A DNA stretch of 64,000 nucleotides from Abelmoschus esculentus (Eukaryota; Streptophyta; Magnoliopsida; Malvales; Malvaceae), in assembly GCA_035048815.1 (NCBI GenBank), contig JAUCBN010000016.1:1666501-1730500 (forward strand). Reading direction: 5' to 3'. The position numbers and the translations under genes were made by a program. The notes beneath the pieces were generated by a model. The model was not told where the DNA came from, did not search any database, and saw only the letters and a list, made by a program, of their open reading frames with translations. Positions 1 through 12,334 of the stretch are shown piece by piece. Position 1 is the stretch's first letter. Each line of letters opens with the position of its first letter.

Positions 1-3000
1 GTTATTGTTTTATTTGATTTAGTGATTTACATGTGTTGAAGTCATGCTTCGTCAGTGGCATACGTCTATGTGCTATGCCCTATCTCTTTGAAAACTTTTA
101 CTTTACCCATAAAATTGGTCGCTCTAACTTTTCAGCCCCATCCCTCTAAATACCAAAAAAATAAATAATTACAAACTAGTACAACTTAGGTCAGCGGTCA
201 GGCATGGAAATCGACCGTCTATAGCCTGCCCGTTATTTCCACCACCTTAAGCTGCCCATATTAATCATTAGGGTATCAACTAGACTTTACTCCTAAGGCA
301 AAATCATTTTAGATTTTTATTAAAATAATTCACTGAAATTAATAATATAATTGAATAAAATAATTTAAAGTTGCTCCTAAAGAAATTATGTGTCATCAAT
401 CTAATTCAATATTCACATTTAAAAATTTAAATTATATATAAATTTTAAATTTTTAAAAGGTGATTGTCTTTTCTAGACCTCTCGATAAGAGTTGACCTAA
501 AACTTTATATTAAAGAATGAATTTTTAAAATTCTATTACGATAAATTCATAAAATTTAAAAAAAATACATATTTAATAAAAAATTAAATAATTTTTAAAT
601 TATATACGAAATTTAAATTTTCGAGAGCACCGTCCCTTAGCCCTTCATTCCATCTCCGGTGTCGGTTGAAGAATGATAAATGGCGCAGGAAATACCCCTA
701 CCAATAGCATTAATATCCCATGCTGCATGCATTGAGTTCACCAACAATTAACTTCCATCTTCCTTTGTCTTTTTATGCTTTTATATTATTAATTTTTCAA
801 CAACTAGGAATGATTCTGTTGTGGAACAATCCCTCATGCATTGCTTTCCCCAGACGTAAAAGATGTGGGGGATGTTTTTTTTAGTGTGTGTGGTTGATGG
901 TGGTGTGATGATGGGGAGTTTACAAATTCCATACAAGTGGTGCACTTAGGGGTTTTTTATGGCTCATTTCAAGCACAGTTCAAAAAAAGCAAGAGGCCCT
1001 ACGATGAGCTGTGTGGTAGCTGAGATTGAAGCAGCGCAAGCGTGACGAAAGGAGGCGATGGCGCATGCAGATGGGGAGGGTTTAGGGAACTATAAGCAAC
1101 ATAGGTCCTACGATATAATTTACTACACGTTTTACTATAAATCTTTTGTTTTTTTTGGAGGAACGTTAGGAATGAAGTTTTGAGTTAAGGATTCGTAATT
1201 TAAGATTTAAAAATTAAAGTTAGGATGTAAGGTTCAGTCTTTTAGTAATATGGTATAAATAAAGACGCAACAAAAAGATAGATGTTTTTGTTGGATATAT
1301 TAGTATAAACAAAGGAAGAGGAAGAGATAATAAACCCAAAAATTAAAGTGTTTTATTTGTTAATGTCAAAGAAGAGTGCAAATCATCTATTTTTTAATTG
1401 TGTATTTTTTGGCGTTTTTATTTTAAATTAGTGAGTTTAAGTTTAAGATTCAAGGTTATAGGTTGTGGTTAAGGTTTAATAATTAAGGATAAAGTATATT
1501 TTTTTAGTGTGTAAAATTTACGGTTTAGAACATAAAAAAAAATTAAAATTAAAGTTTAAAATTTATTTTTTAATTTTTTTTAATAAAAAACATAAAAAAA
1601 TTATCGTTAAGAGACATGAAATTTCTACTTGTCAAAGAAACCTTCTCCCCCTCTTCTTTTAGGGAGGGATCAGACCATTTTTTTTGCCATTCCTTGCGGT
1701 TGCGGATGCACGTTATACATAGAGTGAACACAAGCCCACCCTGAAAATTTTAAAGTTTATACATTTGTTTTTAATTTTTTAAAATTTTATAAATTAATTT
1801 TTAAATTTTTTAATATTTATGAGTTATATTCGCCTAAAATTTTATATGTGTCCATCTTCAAATATTTTTTTAGATCCGTCACTGATTCCTTGTCCTCGTT
1901 ATCATCGCCTTGCCCTAGATAGAGTGTGTAAAAAGAAACAAGATTGGCCTATGCTTGTCTATACTATGCCTAATAATTATGGTAGATTGGTAGTGTAAAA
2001 GGGTAATCAATCTCTGCCTTAGGTATTAGTGCTATGCACAAATATCATTAATGGAAGAGGTAATGAAAGTTTTCTAAAGACGAAAGAACCCTACATCTAC
2101 ACTCAAAATCACTTATAACACTAATCATTTGGATATTTGTGTTGCATGGCAAGTGAGACAGGAGAAATTTCTTATCCTAAAACAAACCCTAGTCAGAAGA
2201 AGTGTTATCATTGTCGGAAGAGTTTTATCTCACTTTCATTTCTATTGAAACAGGATTTTTTTTCAGACAGTCAAATGGACACAGCCACTTGATTTTATAT
2301 CGTGTGTGACAAAAGAGACGCCATTATCATCCGGCGGTTTAGAAGATTTTTTCCAAATCAATGGCATCTGTTGACCTAAACAACTACATGGGAAGCCATT
2401 ATTATTATAATAATACAAAAGCAAGAGGATGTTCAGACATGCCAAACATCCGTGAACGTAATATGTTATGATTTTTTGAGATTAGGCTCATTTTTTAAAG
2501 GCGAAGACTATAAACCAACAATATCTGTAACACGGGTTTTGATTGATTGGTATTATCATATGAAAGCTAGAAACTGTCCTAATCTCATCCGGATTACTTC
2601 ATGGCGTGAACTGGAAGGAAAGGAACAAAAGTATTTATATATATAGGCATCAATCTCATGGAACAAGAGTTGACCGATCTATCTATCTGTAAAACTGTAA
2701 TATATCATTTATACTGCTAAAAACAAAACACAATGTCGAGGATGTCCTCGTATATATGTTGCTAGCTAGCAAGCTAACATGGTTTAGAAGTTTTATATGT
2801 TGCAGGCAAACAGGCAAACAGACAAGACAGACAAATGATACTTTGGTGGTGCTGCAAAGGAAAATTAATAGGCATGATACACTAGTAATTGAGGGTGTTT
2901 TTTTTATCTTGTCCTAAAATTGCAAACCCCATTCATACAAGAGGGAATGCTGGGACGGACCGAAGGGATCATAGGGTATAGTTGCTCCCTAAGTATTTGA

Positions 3001-3622
3001 GTTTCACATATGATTTTGAATATTTTTTTAAAAAATCTATATATATTTTATTAAAAATCAATTTTCGCTCTTTTAAAATTTTATAAGTTCCCGTTAACTA
3101 AAAGTTAGTACGTCACCAGGGAATCTCTTCCATTGGGGGTGAGGAAAGGTGGGTTAGTAGTTTTCTGTATTATTTTTTATGTCCAAACTAGTACGATTGA
3201 ATTCTACGCCTTTAATTCCGTCACTAAGAAAGAACAATAATTAACTAGAACAGGAAGCTCCTAACCATTGTACAAGACAGTAGCTTGACGTTTAGGGTAC
3301 CCTAGATATGGACTAGGAGTTAAAGGGATAATGAATGTTCCATAAGAAAAAGGGGTACCCTAGAAATATACTCCCCACCTAAACGTATGGAGAGAAAAGC
3401 ATGCGTTTAGTTCTGCTGTTTCTGTCATGTCCTTAGCACCAAGTCCTATAATGTCGTGTATGAAAAATTCTGACTAAAAAGATGGGTTGATCTTCTCTTT
3501 TTGGTTGTTTTTGAGTTTTATGCCGTCTTGTTTTGGTAAGCTAAAGCAAAATAGATATGGCAAAATGAAGTATGGGAAGTCAGGTCATTCTCTAAAACAT
3601 CAAACATGGTATAGCATTTAAT
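1..3622. other. AT-rich intergenic DNA
   Basis: I see no supported gene here. The stretch is AT-rich with long A and T runs. Around 1729-1884 it carries a degenerate repeat ending in TAGATCCGTCACTG; the same end appears in the other orientation near 15195, so it is probably an old non-autonomous element. I looked here for the missing last exon of the LAX2-like gene on the minus strand and did not find it. Confidence 0.5.
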
Positions 3623-4758
3623 TTAACCAAAGGGAGTTGCATTTATATGTGTTTGTTTAAATACCTCTGATTCGCTATCCAGACTCAGCTTGTTAACCAG
3701 ATACTTCATTAATAACTGTACTGTCATCTTCCCGTCCCTGAGGATTCGAACAAGAAATGAAGACACGAAATAAGTTTGTAAAGCAGAAGTAACACTAAGT
3801 ATGAAAGCATGGAGAAAACAAGAGTACGCATTGTTACTTGATTCTTAGGTAGCTCTTTGGAATCTGAGGAAGAAACGGTTCCTTTGCTCTGCAGAAAAAA
3901 TGAACTTTATCAGACTTTTTGGAACAAAAAAGGAATAGTTAGGTTAATATTGTCCTAGTTTTGAGCAACTTACTGGTTTTGTGATGCTTGTAGCACAAAC
4001 CAAATGCCAGAATTGGGTCTTCTCGGAGAATCAATGATTCTAACATCCAAGCTCGGCCCTGCAACATCCATTTCGGGTTGCACCGGAAATGGCCTGGCAA
4101 AATAGGACGCGAATGGTGCTAAAGAAGAAGAGGAGGAGGAGGAGGCTGTAGGCGCTGCTGATATATTCTGCGGTATCGGCCGAAATGAGGAGCACGAGCT
4201 AAGCTCTTCATGATAAGGTAACATGGAGCTGCTCCCTTGGTGGTGATGTTGAAAGAATAAAGATGCACTAAAACTATGCATGAGCGGTGGTGGACGTGGC
4301 AGAGCTCGAAACTCAGGCATATTAAAGATAGGAGTTAATGGCCGCTCTTGTTGCAACCTTCCACCGCCGGGTAATAGATCAAGTTCAATCAACCCTTCTC
4401 TTCTGGCCGTTCGGTCATGTCTTGTTGCCGGAGCTTGACCGCCAATACCGAGTCGGAGCCAACCTTCATCTCTCTCTAATTCCAGTTCTTGATGGTTATT
4501 ATTACTCTCAGAGTTGGAGCCCGCTTCGTTAAGACTATTAATTCTCGATTCATCTTCAGCCATGGGGTTAGCATCTAGATCAGATCCTACTCCTAAGCAA
4601 GCTTCGGTGTGAAAATCAAACCCATGAACACGACTCATAAGACCAAAGCTGTCCGTGTATATACTTCCGCCGCCACAATAACCGTAAAAACCGCCGTGAG
4701 GAAGAAGATGATGTTGTTTAGAAAATTTTCCAGCCGGAACCATGGTCATATCCAGCAA
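3623..4758 (-). CDS. LAX2-like: LAX PANICLE 2-like nuclear protein, C terminus apparently truncated
   Basis: Three exons are supported: 4758-3974, 3888-3838 and 3737-3665, joined in phase with good borders. Exon 1 gives a low-complexity N-terminal half with a WLRLGIGG stretch, an IELDLLPGG motif that resembles an LxLxL repression motif, and a Ser run. It ends in SLDVRIIDSPRRPNSGIWF, and exons 2 and 3 add AKEPFLPQIPKSYLRIK and KMTVQLLMKYLVNKL. As I recall, these match the conserved domain of rice LAX2, a nuclear factor in axillary meristem formation. The family continues after DSESE with a ubiquitin-like (RAWUL-like) end. I cannot find that exon; reading through the exon 3 donor adds 13 residues and stops at 3623, giving 316 residues. 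So either the gene is truncated or the last exon is too divergent or too distant for me to see. The family call is fairly sure, the 3' end is not. Confidence 0.75.
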
Positions 4759-7700
4759 CCCAGAAAAACAAACACCAATACCCAGTATCTACCAGAACAA
4801 GGAGAAGCAAGAAGAAGATGCTGTTGCTGATTCCGAAATTTGCAAAGAATTCCCACCTTAGACCTGAACTCAACACAAGCCATGGATGGACAAGATCTTT
4901 CTAATCGAAGAATCAACAGTTATTGCCATAAGCATGTTTTTTAGTTAAGAAAGCAAGAAATCAAGAAACACCCATTAACAAGGGTTGAATTAACACTGTG
5001 AATCTCAGTTTCCATTCATTCTCTTTGTTTTGGAACTTTGTGGAAATGAAATAGTTGCAGGAGAAGGAAGAGAGAGATGGTGGTCGGTCAGTCAGTCAGT
5101 TAGATTAAACAGCAATAATCTCTGTATATTCGTGAATATGATAATAATTCTTAGGGAGGTCCAACTGTAATTGTTTTCTGACTTTATTAACACGAAATAT
5201 CTATATGTTCCACACACCTGTTTTTCTGTACTGGGAAAATAATATCCAAGGGTCCCCTAGGTCATAGCTTTAGGGTTTAGGGTATGTTCCGAGGGGAAAA
5301 TCCCTGTAAAAGTCTCCATCTTTTGATAACATTACAGAAAGGTCCTTTTGGGGCTTTAATGGAAAGGTTTCTTGGGAAACGTATACCCATCCCTATAAAA
5401 GTTAAAACTACAATTGGAATGTTTAAAACCAGACAACTGAAAAAACCCATCACGTCGCCCACTTTGGTCCCATCTGCTTGACTGCTTCCATTTGCTGCAA
5501 ATATCCCCACGCGGATTATGCTGCGAATCATAATTATAATATAAGTAATATTATTATGCATAAAGTGTTATACTCTATCGTTTTTTACTCGGTCATCATA
5601 ATAATTAAGATATTTTACGATAATTATTATTTAATAATAATTTTGTTTTGTAAATAAGTAAACCTAAAATTTATCAGGAAAAGTTTTTAGTAGGAACTTT
5701 CTAAATTCAATATTTTTTCTAAGTCAGTTTTTTTTATAGATAAATCTGTAATATTTATTTCATCTAAGTCAGTTTTAGAAGGTTAAAAATATCTTCTAAA
5801 AAATTTTAATGTCATTCGATTTTTTCTTTAGAATTGTCTAGAACTATAAACTCAAATTTTATTATGGGTTCGGTTTAAACCATTTGTCTTGACGATTTTC
5901 ATCTATTTGTACCTTTGATATCTTAAGTATGAAATATATAACTAACATCGAAGTATCATTATAAATAATAGGATATCTGAAATAATACATATATAATCTT
6001 GAGTATATCTAAGATATCTCAATGCCTTCACAATTACTTTCAAGTGATTTCCACTCGTATTACTAGTAAATTTACTTAAATTGTTCATAATAAAAATAAT
6101 ATTTGGTCTAATACAACTCTTAAAAGGACATTAGACTGTATATTAGTCAACATTTTAAACTTTATTCCTAGACAAATCACGATTCATGTCTATTGGAGTT
6201 ATGGTTATCCCAGAATAGTTTTTGCCAAAATTTTCAAGAACTTGTCTACATAATATGATTATATGAAACTTTTATATGATTATTTAATTTGGATGTCCAA
6301 AATCATATTACGAAGTTTGATATCTTTCGTATCAAATCTTGAATTCAACTTACAATTGATTTCGTTATAAAGGTCAAAGATGTACTGAGTAATTTGAATT
6401 TTACTTTACTACGTAACGTAATATTCTTTCTTCAACTCACTAAACATATAATATAACACCGTTATTGTATACCTTTGGTTGGTATGCGCGCATGATGATG
6501 TTGTCCTCATAACTCGAGAATCCAAACACCGCGACGTGGGCTGTGCTACGACATTCCTTGCTCACGCATGAGCCCCCCGGCACCCACCCACCCTCGCTTC
6601 ATCCCTCCCACTGGTTACAAATTATATACAATTATTTGTGTTTGGTTCAAAACAATGGCTTCCCTTAGTTGCCTCATCCTTTTCCTGAAAAGCTGCGACT
6701 CTTTTCTTTCCAGACCATCAACAAATTCATCTTCAAGATCTGACTTTCTGCTCCAATGCATATTCATCGGAAGCCTTTTCAGTTTGGAGACTTAGGAGAT
6801 CAATGATGTTTTTTTTAAACATTTTGTCAGACTTTGACTTTGTGTAGTCTGTGTATTGCACTTTTCTTTTCATATAGAACATGGCCGATGAAAAAGAATT
6901 GCAGTATGTGGGTGTTTACAGGGTTTTTGAGTAAAGGGAGGGGGAAGCGTGGCCTTGGGGTGACAGTGCATGGCATTGGAATGACTTGAGCTTGCAACAA
7001 AAGCATTGATTGATGGGATTGGGGGATATCTTTCTCCCAAAAATTCATCTTCAAGATTCTCGTGAATGGTTAGGAAAATCCTAATGTTGCTAAGTTCAAA
7101 ACTCATGCTAATTATATACTAGAAAAAGTGGGATAAAAAATGGTGAAAATCGTGTCAAATTCCATCCTGTGTCTCTGCGTATATGTGTACCAAGAGTATT
7201 GATGTTCGAGGACTTTACTTAAAGTACAAACAGAAGAAAACAGCAAGAAAGAGCTGAAATCTGACCCCCATGATAATGAATTGTGTCCCCAGAGCATATT
7301 TACAGACTCCTCCAGCTCAAGAGTCTAATGAAAAGGCCCAACAATATGAAGCTCAACCACTGAACACCTTGGCTTTTATTCTTTGTTTCATTTGAGAAAT
7401 CAATACCAGGAACAAGTAATGGTGTATACGTTATAATCATGCATGGGATCCTGTCTCAAATGTAGAGCTAGCTTTGAAAAGAAAGGACGAAAGAATATTC
7501 CGTAGACAATACATTCTCTGTCAGTAAAATATGTATATATATGCGGTGGGGGCCGACTTATTATTAGCTTTCTGCAACGTGCACTGCTGCCATTAGAGAA
7601 AGTGCGTGGAGGGGTTCCTCTGATATTTTCAGATGTCCACTAAATCGTTTTTTGTAGAGATAAATAGAGGGATTAAAAAGGCTTGAAAACTAGTCATCAT

Positions 7701-9927
7701 GGCATCATCAATGCCATCATCATGGCTTATATACAAATACAGTAGTGTAAGTCAATGAGCAATTCTAAATGGAGCCATTTTACCAACGAGTGAGTGTAAG
7801 TAAGAGAGAGAAATGTGTGTTTGCATGTGCATGTGGGATAATGAGTGGCCATGTCAGTCCATGCATGTGAAAACCAAGTGGTGGGTTTCATTTGTTGAAA
7901 CCGAGACAAGCAGATAGAGAGGAGAGAGAGAATGCATGGCTTTGAATGCATATGAAGCTTTGAATTCTCACTTTCCTCCTTTAATGCATAATGCACTGAC
8001 TGCTCTTCAGTCTCTGTAAAAAAAGAATTGATGCTGACCTAAGTTGTAAGCTGCTTGAACAAGGAAGAGTATAGTAATTCAAATACTATTTTTTTTTTCT
8101 CAACAAGAAATGAAACGTTCACCCTATTGCAAGTTTGGGTTTTTTTGTCTGGTTTCATCAGAGCAACGACAAGCTATTGAAATCAAACTTCCAAGAGCAA
8201 AATATGTTATTCTTGGACTTGGAGCGGGAACTTAGCTTCTAACATCTAGTGCACTGCTGAATATTTGTTGCTGCCGATTTCGTTGCCGAATTCCCCACCG
8301 GATACGATATTAAGGGATAAAGAAAATGATTGGTTTTGCAAGCCTGGTGATCATTCCAAAGTAAAAAGTGGGTCAACTTTCCATATGAACCCCATCCTTT
8401 TTGGATCACCATTTTGCATTGCATGCCCTCGTTTGAATGTAATGCAAGCAACAAAAAAAAAACTACCACGTCTCCAGAATATTTAGTGTGATGTATTTTT
8501 TAGAATTTAAGATTTATGATTTAAAATTTATTTTTTCGACAAATTTGATTTTATTAAGAAAACCTTAAATTGTATGTCTTGTTAAAACCTCTCTAATCCT
8601 AAAGAAAAGAATATAGTACAATATAACTAGGAAGAAAACACACCACAATTTCATTTAAAATTTAGGACTATAGCTTAAAATTTCATTTTTTAGTATTAAG
8701 ACATAGAAATGAACACCGAAAAGGATTTGTTGAATATGGGATCTAGATAGAGTTAATCTAAATTTTTAATAGTAATCATTAAAATTGATCTCACTTAATT
8801 TGTTGGAGTATCTCTCCTACCTTCTACTTTCTTCTGATGGAACCATACAAAAATCAGCAGCGGGCAATATACAGGGTTGCACTGCCAGCCAGTTGTTTCG
8901 TGAACAAGGTCATAGTTGCAGGCACGCTTGCTTGATTTGATCAAAGCACTCAGACATGGATACGAAATTAGGAATATTACAACACCGGATCTGCCTGCAA
9001 CCACTACTGAATAATATATACTAACACAAAGAACGCACTGGCCTGGCCTGAAGCTTTGCATGTCTTGTCACCCCACCCCACCCCCAAATATTCCAATTCC
9101 CCTCTGCTGCTACTCCTTTTATTTTCTAATTCCCAGTCAACTTTGGAAGGCCAAACAAATAATAAAAAGGAAATGAACAAACATTCTTGTTTTCTGGATA
9201 CCTGTTTCTTTTTCTAGGCAGGATGGGTTGAGTTTCCTGCTTTCTCTCCTGTACAAGCCTACCTCTTTACTTTCTTCCCTCCCATCATTGTTGTTCAAAT
9301 TGACCTTCATTTTCATTTTCTTCTTACTTTTCAATGCTCACTCAAATTGACCTAACTTGAATTGTAAGTTTCCTAGGGGGTATCAATTTCCACATTTACC
9401 ATATGAACCAAGGGATTCTTGCAAGTTCAGATTAATAATTCGAAACTTCTTATATGATTTATTGAGATACGATCTTTATTTTTTATACGTGACATAGTAA
9501 CTTTTAAATAAAATTGAATTGAATTCAAAATGTTGAGTGGGTGAGTTTTTCTATATTGAATGAAATTCAACTTCACATTGTAGCATTTGTACACGTTGAG
9601 TGGCCTTGATACCAGAGCAAAACCTAATGATAACATCTCCCAAGATGTTTTTCCGTACAAACCTAGACTTGCATGCATGCATAGATAGGTATGATCATGA
9701 CTATTTATGCATGCAAAGCTTTCTATGATTAATGTTTTATGTGTTTTTTATATATATTACATAAAACCATGATAATAACATCAATTACACCCATTCTTTT
9801 ATATAGAATTGTTTTTTTAATATGAACTGATTTAGATATTACTCTTGATTTTAACATCAATAATTTGTATTCCTCTAAAAGTAAATAATTTTATCTTTAT
9901 TCCATTCCCGAGTTGAAGAAGAGGCTA
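4759..9927. other. intergenic DNA without supported genes
   Basis: The first few hundred bases are the 5' leader and promoter side of the LAX2-like gene. The rest is AT-rich with short unrelated open frames. One of them, from 6655, would give a 46-residue hydrophobic peptide, but nothing else supports it. An imperfect hairpin at 8330-8437 is listed separately. I see no tRNA or protein family here. Confidence 0.4.
8330..8437 (+). other. imperfect inverted repeat (about 105 nt hairpin)
   Basis: The left arm has TGCAA then TGGTGATC then CCAAA with small bulges, and the right arm has TTTTTGGATCACCA followed by TTTTGCA. The two arms pair over most of their length around a loop near 8375-8395. It matches no microRNA I know. 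It could be an unlisted microRNA precursor, a short MITE or chance. Confidence 0.3.
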
Positions 9928-10432
9928 GGGGTGATAATCAGCCTGGCCGGCTCACGAGCTACTCGGGCTCGGCTCGGTCAAAACTCGGCTCGAGTGAACT
10001 CGACTCGGGCTCGAGATTTAAACGAGCCGAGCCGAACATACCCAAGCTCACTCGAAAAGCTCGTAAACAGGCTCGGAATAATTATATATAAACATATATA
10101 TATGCATTAAAAATAATTTGTTTAGCAAAAAATAATAATAAAATAATAGAGAATAAATCCACTAGAAATAAATAAAATAAAATAAATTGAATATTATCGA
10201 CTAAAACAAATTTATAAAACTACAAATAAAATATAAAAAATAAACTATAAATATATAAATAATAAATTAATATAAAAATTATCTATTTCGAGCTAAACCG
10301 AGTCGAGCCAAACTTGATGAGCTTTGAGCCTGAGCCGAACCCAATGATATTATTTTCGAGCCAAACTCGAGCTTAAAATTCTAAACTCGACGAACCTCAA
10401 ACCGAACTAAGTTTCTGAGCCGAGCCTGGAAT
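9928..10432. repeat. CTCG/GAGC-rich non-autonomous repeat element
   Basis: Both ends are dense in CTCGGCTCG, CTCGAG and GAGCCGAGC words in a region otherwise near pure A and T. The left end (from about 9941) begins CCTGGCCGGCTC and the right end (to about 10430) reads GAGCCGAGCCTGG, so the ends are roughly inverted. The middle is AT-rich. Repeats of this style are common in plant genomes; I cannot place it in a named family. No coding capacity is visible. Confidence 0.6.
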
Positions 10433-11862
10433 TCAAACGCATGAAAAAGAGCAAGGGATGGGTCATAAAATTCCACGCCTTTGCATGGACCTGAGAGTGG
10501 AAGCGGGTCCCACTCGTCTGACCGCGCGTGCATGACAGACAATAATGGGAGGAGGCTCTCGCATGTAGGGTGGGTCCCTTTTACCCTTAATTAATCTTTC
10601 TTAATCTCCATTATTGGGAATAAAAACACCCAGTACTTTTCAATATTTTTCCATATATCCTAATATTAAAAAATTATATTATAAATTTGGAGAAAGTTTT
10701 TTTTTTTAAATTCACAAGTTGGAAATTAAAGAGTACAAAAATGAGAAAAATAAAATTTTAAGGTTTGAAAAATGAATTTAGAAAAATGGGTGAAAATAGA
10801 AATAAATTTATCGATAGAGATTATAATGTATAATTTTAAAAATCACAACAAAAAATATAAATATAATAAATATAACTAATTATTACAGTAATTTACATTT
10901 TTTCATTATCAGATCAAAAAACAATTAATATCTAAGGATAATAAGCGACCGAGTAACAAAAAATATAAAATAAAAAATATAAATGATCTTTTAAAAATTA
11001 GTGTTCGAATCTATACTAAAAAGAAACATAAGTGATTATTCAAATAGTTAACCCTAAAAATTTGAAGAGTTAGATGGCCATATTGAAAGCACCTTCATAA
11101 TCCGTTGATTACTAGTATAATTTAACCGTGTTTTAATATAAAATACATTAAAAAAATTACGCAATTTAAGGTGTATTGTATTTATAATTTTATAAAAAAA
11201 AAATACAAAACGTTGTAAATAAGAATTCTTCCCTCAATATAAGAGAGCCGATCCAAGTCGAAATCAAGGAAATTCTTACTTGAGGCCCAACATAACATCA
11301 GCAATCGGAAGTTGGAACGTGGATCTCGGCCGCAGATCACAACTTACACGAACACGTATGATGTTGGTGGGCTTTGCAATTGCAATATGCCATCACTACT
11401 ACTGGACGCAGGGGATGGATTTATCGTTTTTACAGGGATGAGTATTCGATCAATAACTTTATTATCTGATTAAGTGATATTAATTGTTTATAATCGGATT
11501 CAAATCTTATTAATAACGATATACAATACAAGTGTACCAATACGGGTTTAAAGATATCAGTATAATTAAAGTCGTATTAATATATAATTTAGATATTAAA
11601 ATTTTTATCATATATGTTTTAGAGTTACTCTTGTCTACGGTCTACCTAGATTTATATTTCACTTATCATTTCGTTTGTTTATATATTATAATTTTATTTA
11701 TTTTAAGTTTAATAAATAAAATATATTTCCAATGTTTTCTTAGCCGCTCCAATACAAATTTTAACAATAAAAGAATAAACGGCGCGTTTCATGTCCATTG
11801 TTTTCGTAACGAGCCGTTTTATCTTATGAACAGACGACGTCGTATCGTTCTGTTAATTGCAA
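10433..11862. other. AT-rich intergenic DNA
   Basis: No gene is supported. A frame of 136 codons from 11532 is AT-driven and runs through the snoRNA promoter, so I do not count it. A short less AT-rich patch at about 11270-11420 has no recognisable content. Confidence 0.4.
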
Positions 11863-11896
11863 TTAGGGTTTTGTGGCCGAGTGTGCACTATATAAT
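11863..11896 (+). promoter_or_regulatory. telo-box and TATA box upstream of the U36 snoRNA
   Basis: TTAGGGTTT (reverse of the plant telo-box AAACCCTAA) lies at 11863-11871 and TATATAAT at 11889-11896, about 155 bases before the mature snoRNA. Telo-boxes beside TATA boxes are typical of plant snoRNA and ribosomal-protein gene promoters. This spacing fits a Pol II transcript that is processed to release the snoRNA. Confidence 0.55.
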
Positions 11897-12045
11897 GAGC
11901 GCTGCTGCTGTAATCTTTGCCACCGCTCCTCATCCGGTTTGATTCATCGTTTCTTCTCATAAAAGTTCTGCAATTTTGATATTTAGTTTCGGATTTTTTA
12001 TATATGTTCTTTTTATTGTTAAAGAAGGTCGGAGGATTCAGATCT

Positions 12046-12123
12046 GAGCAAATGATGAATGATTTTATTGTTTCGCTGATTGCAATGATGCTTTCATAAT
12101 CGAGCTTTTTAAAACTGATGCTC
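12046..12123 (+). ncRNA. U36: box C/D snoRNA, U36 (yeast snR47) type
   Basis: All four boxes are visible: C ATGATGA at 12052-12058, D' CTGA at 12076-12079, C' AATGATG at 12084-12090 and D CTGA at 12115-12118. GAGCA (12046-12050) and TGCTC (12119-12123) form a perfect closing stem. The guide before box D, CGAGCTTTTTAA at 12101-12112, is complementary to the 18S rRNA segment TTAAAAAGCTCG. The fifth base before box D pairs with the first A of that A run, the site methylated under U36/SNORD36 in animals and snR47 in yeast. The D' guide target was not identified. The gene lies between the LAX2-like and JAZ genes on no obvious protein-coding host transcript. Confidence 0.85.
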
Positions 12124-12287
12124 AGTTCATCTCTAGCTTCCAGTAAGCATTGACAGATATGTTTTTGAATTTTTCCTATTTAGTTTTACTCCTGCCGATC
12201 ACTTCGATTGTTTAAATATGGCTGATTTCTTACTCTTTTGTTTTAGACCCAATTCAGTTTCTTCAAGATTGATTTATTCAATTAAGG

Positions 12288-12334
12288 CTTCCTTTGGGTT
12301 TGTCGCAGCAAACGGCTGTTAGTGTCAAAGGAAG
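12288..12334 (+). other. perfect 9-bp stem hairpin followed by a T run
   Basis: CTTCCTTTG at 12288-12296 pairs perfectly with CAAAGGAAG at 12326-12334; inside, GTTTG pairs with CAAAC around a 6-base loop. A run of T follows. It lies about 165 bases past the U36 snoRNA, so it may be part of the same precursor transcript, for example near its 3' end. It lacks a visible ACA box arrangement, so I do not call it an H/ACA RNA. Confidence 0.4.

Noticed and set aside
6655..6795. 46-residue hydrophobic peptide frame starting MASLSCLILFLK
   Set aside because: A signal-like start alone is not enough; no homologue, promoter or leader signals were recognised.
11532..11942. 136-codon plus-strand open frame
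   Set aside because: AT-driven composition, no family resemblance, and it runs through the telo-box and TATA box of the snoRNA.
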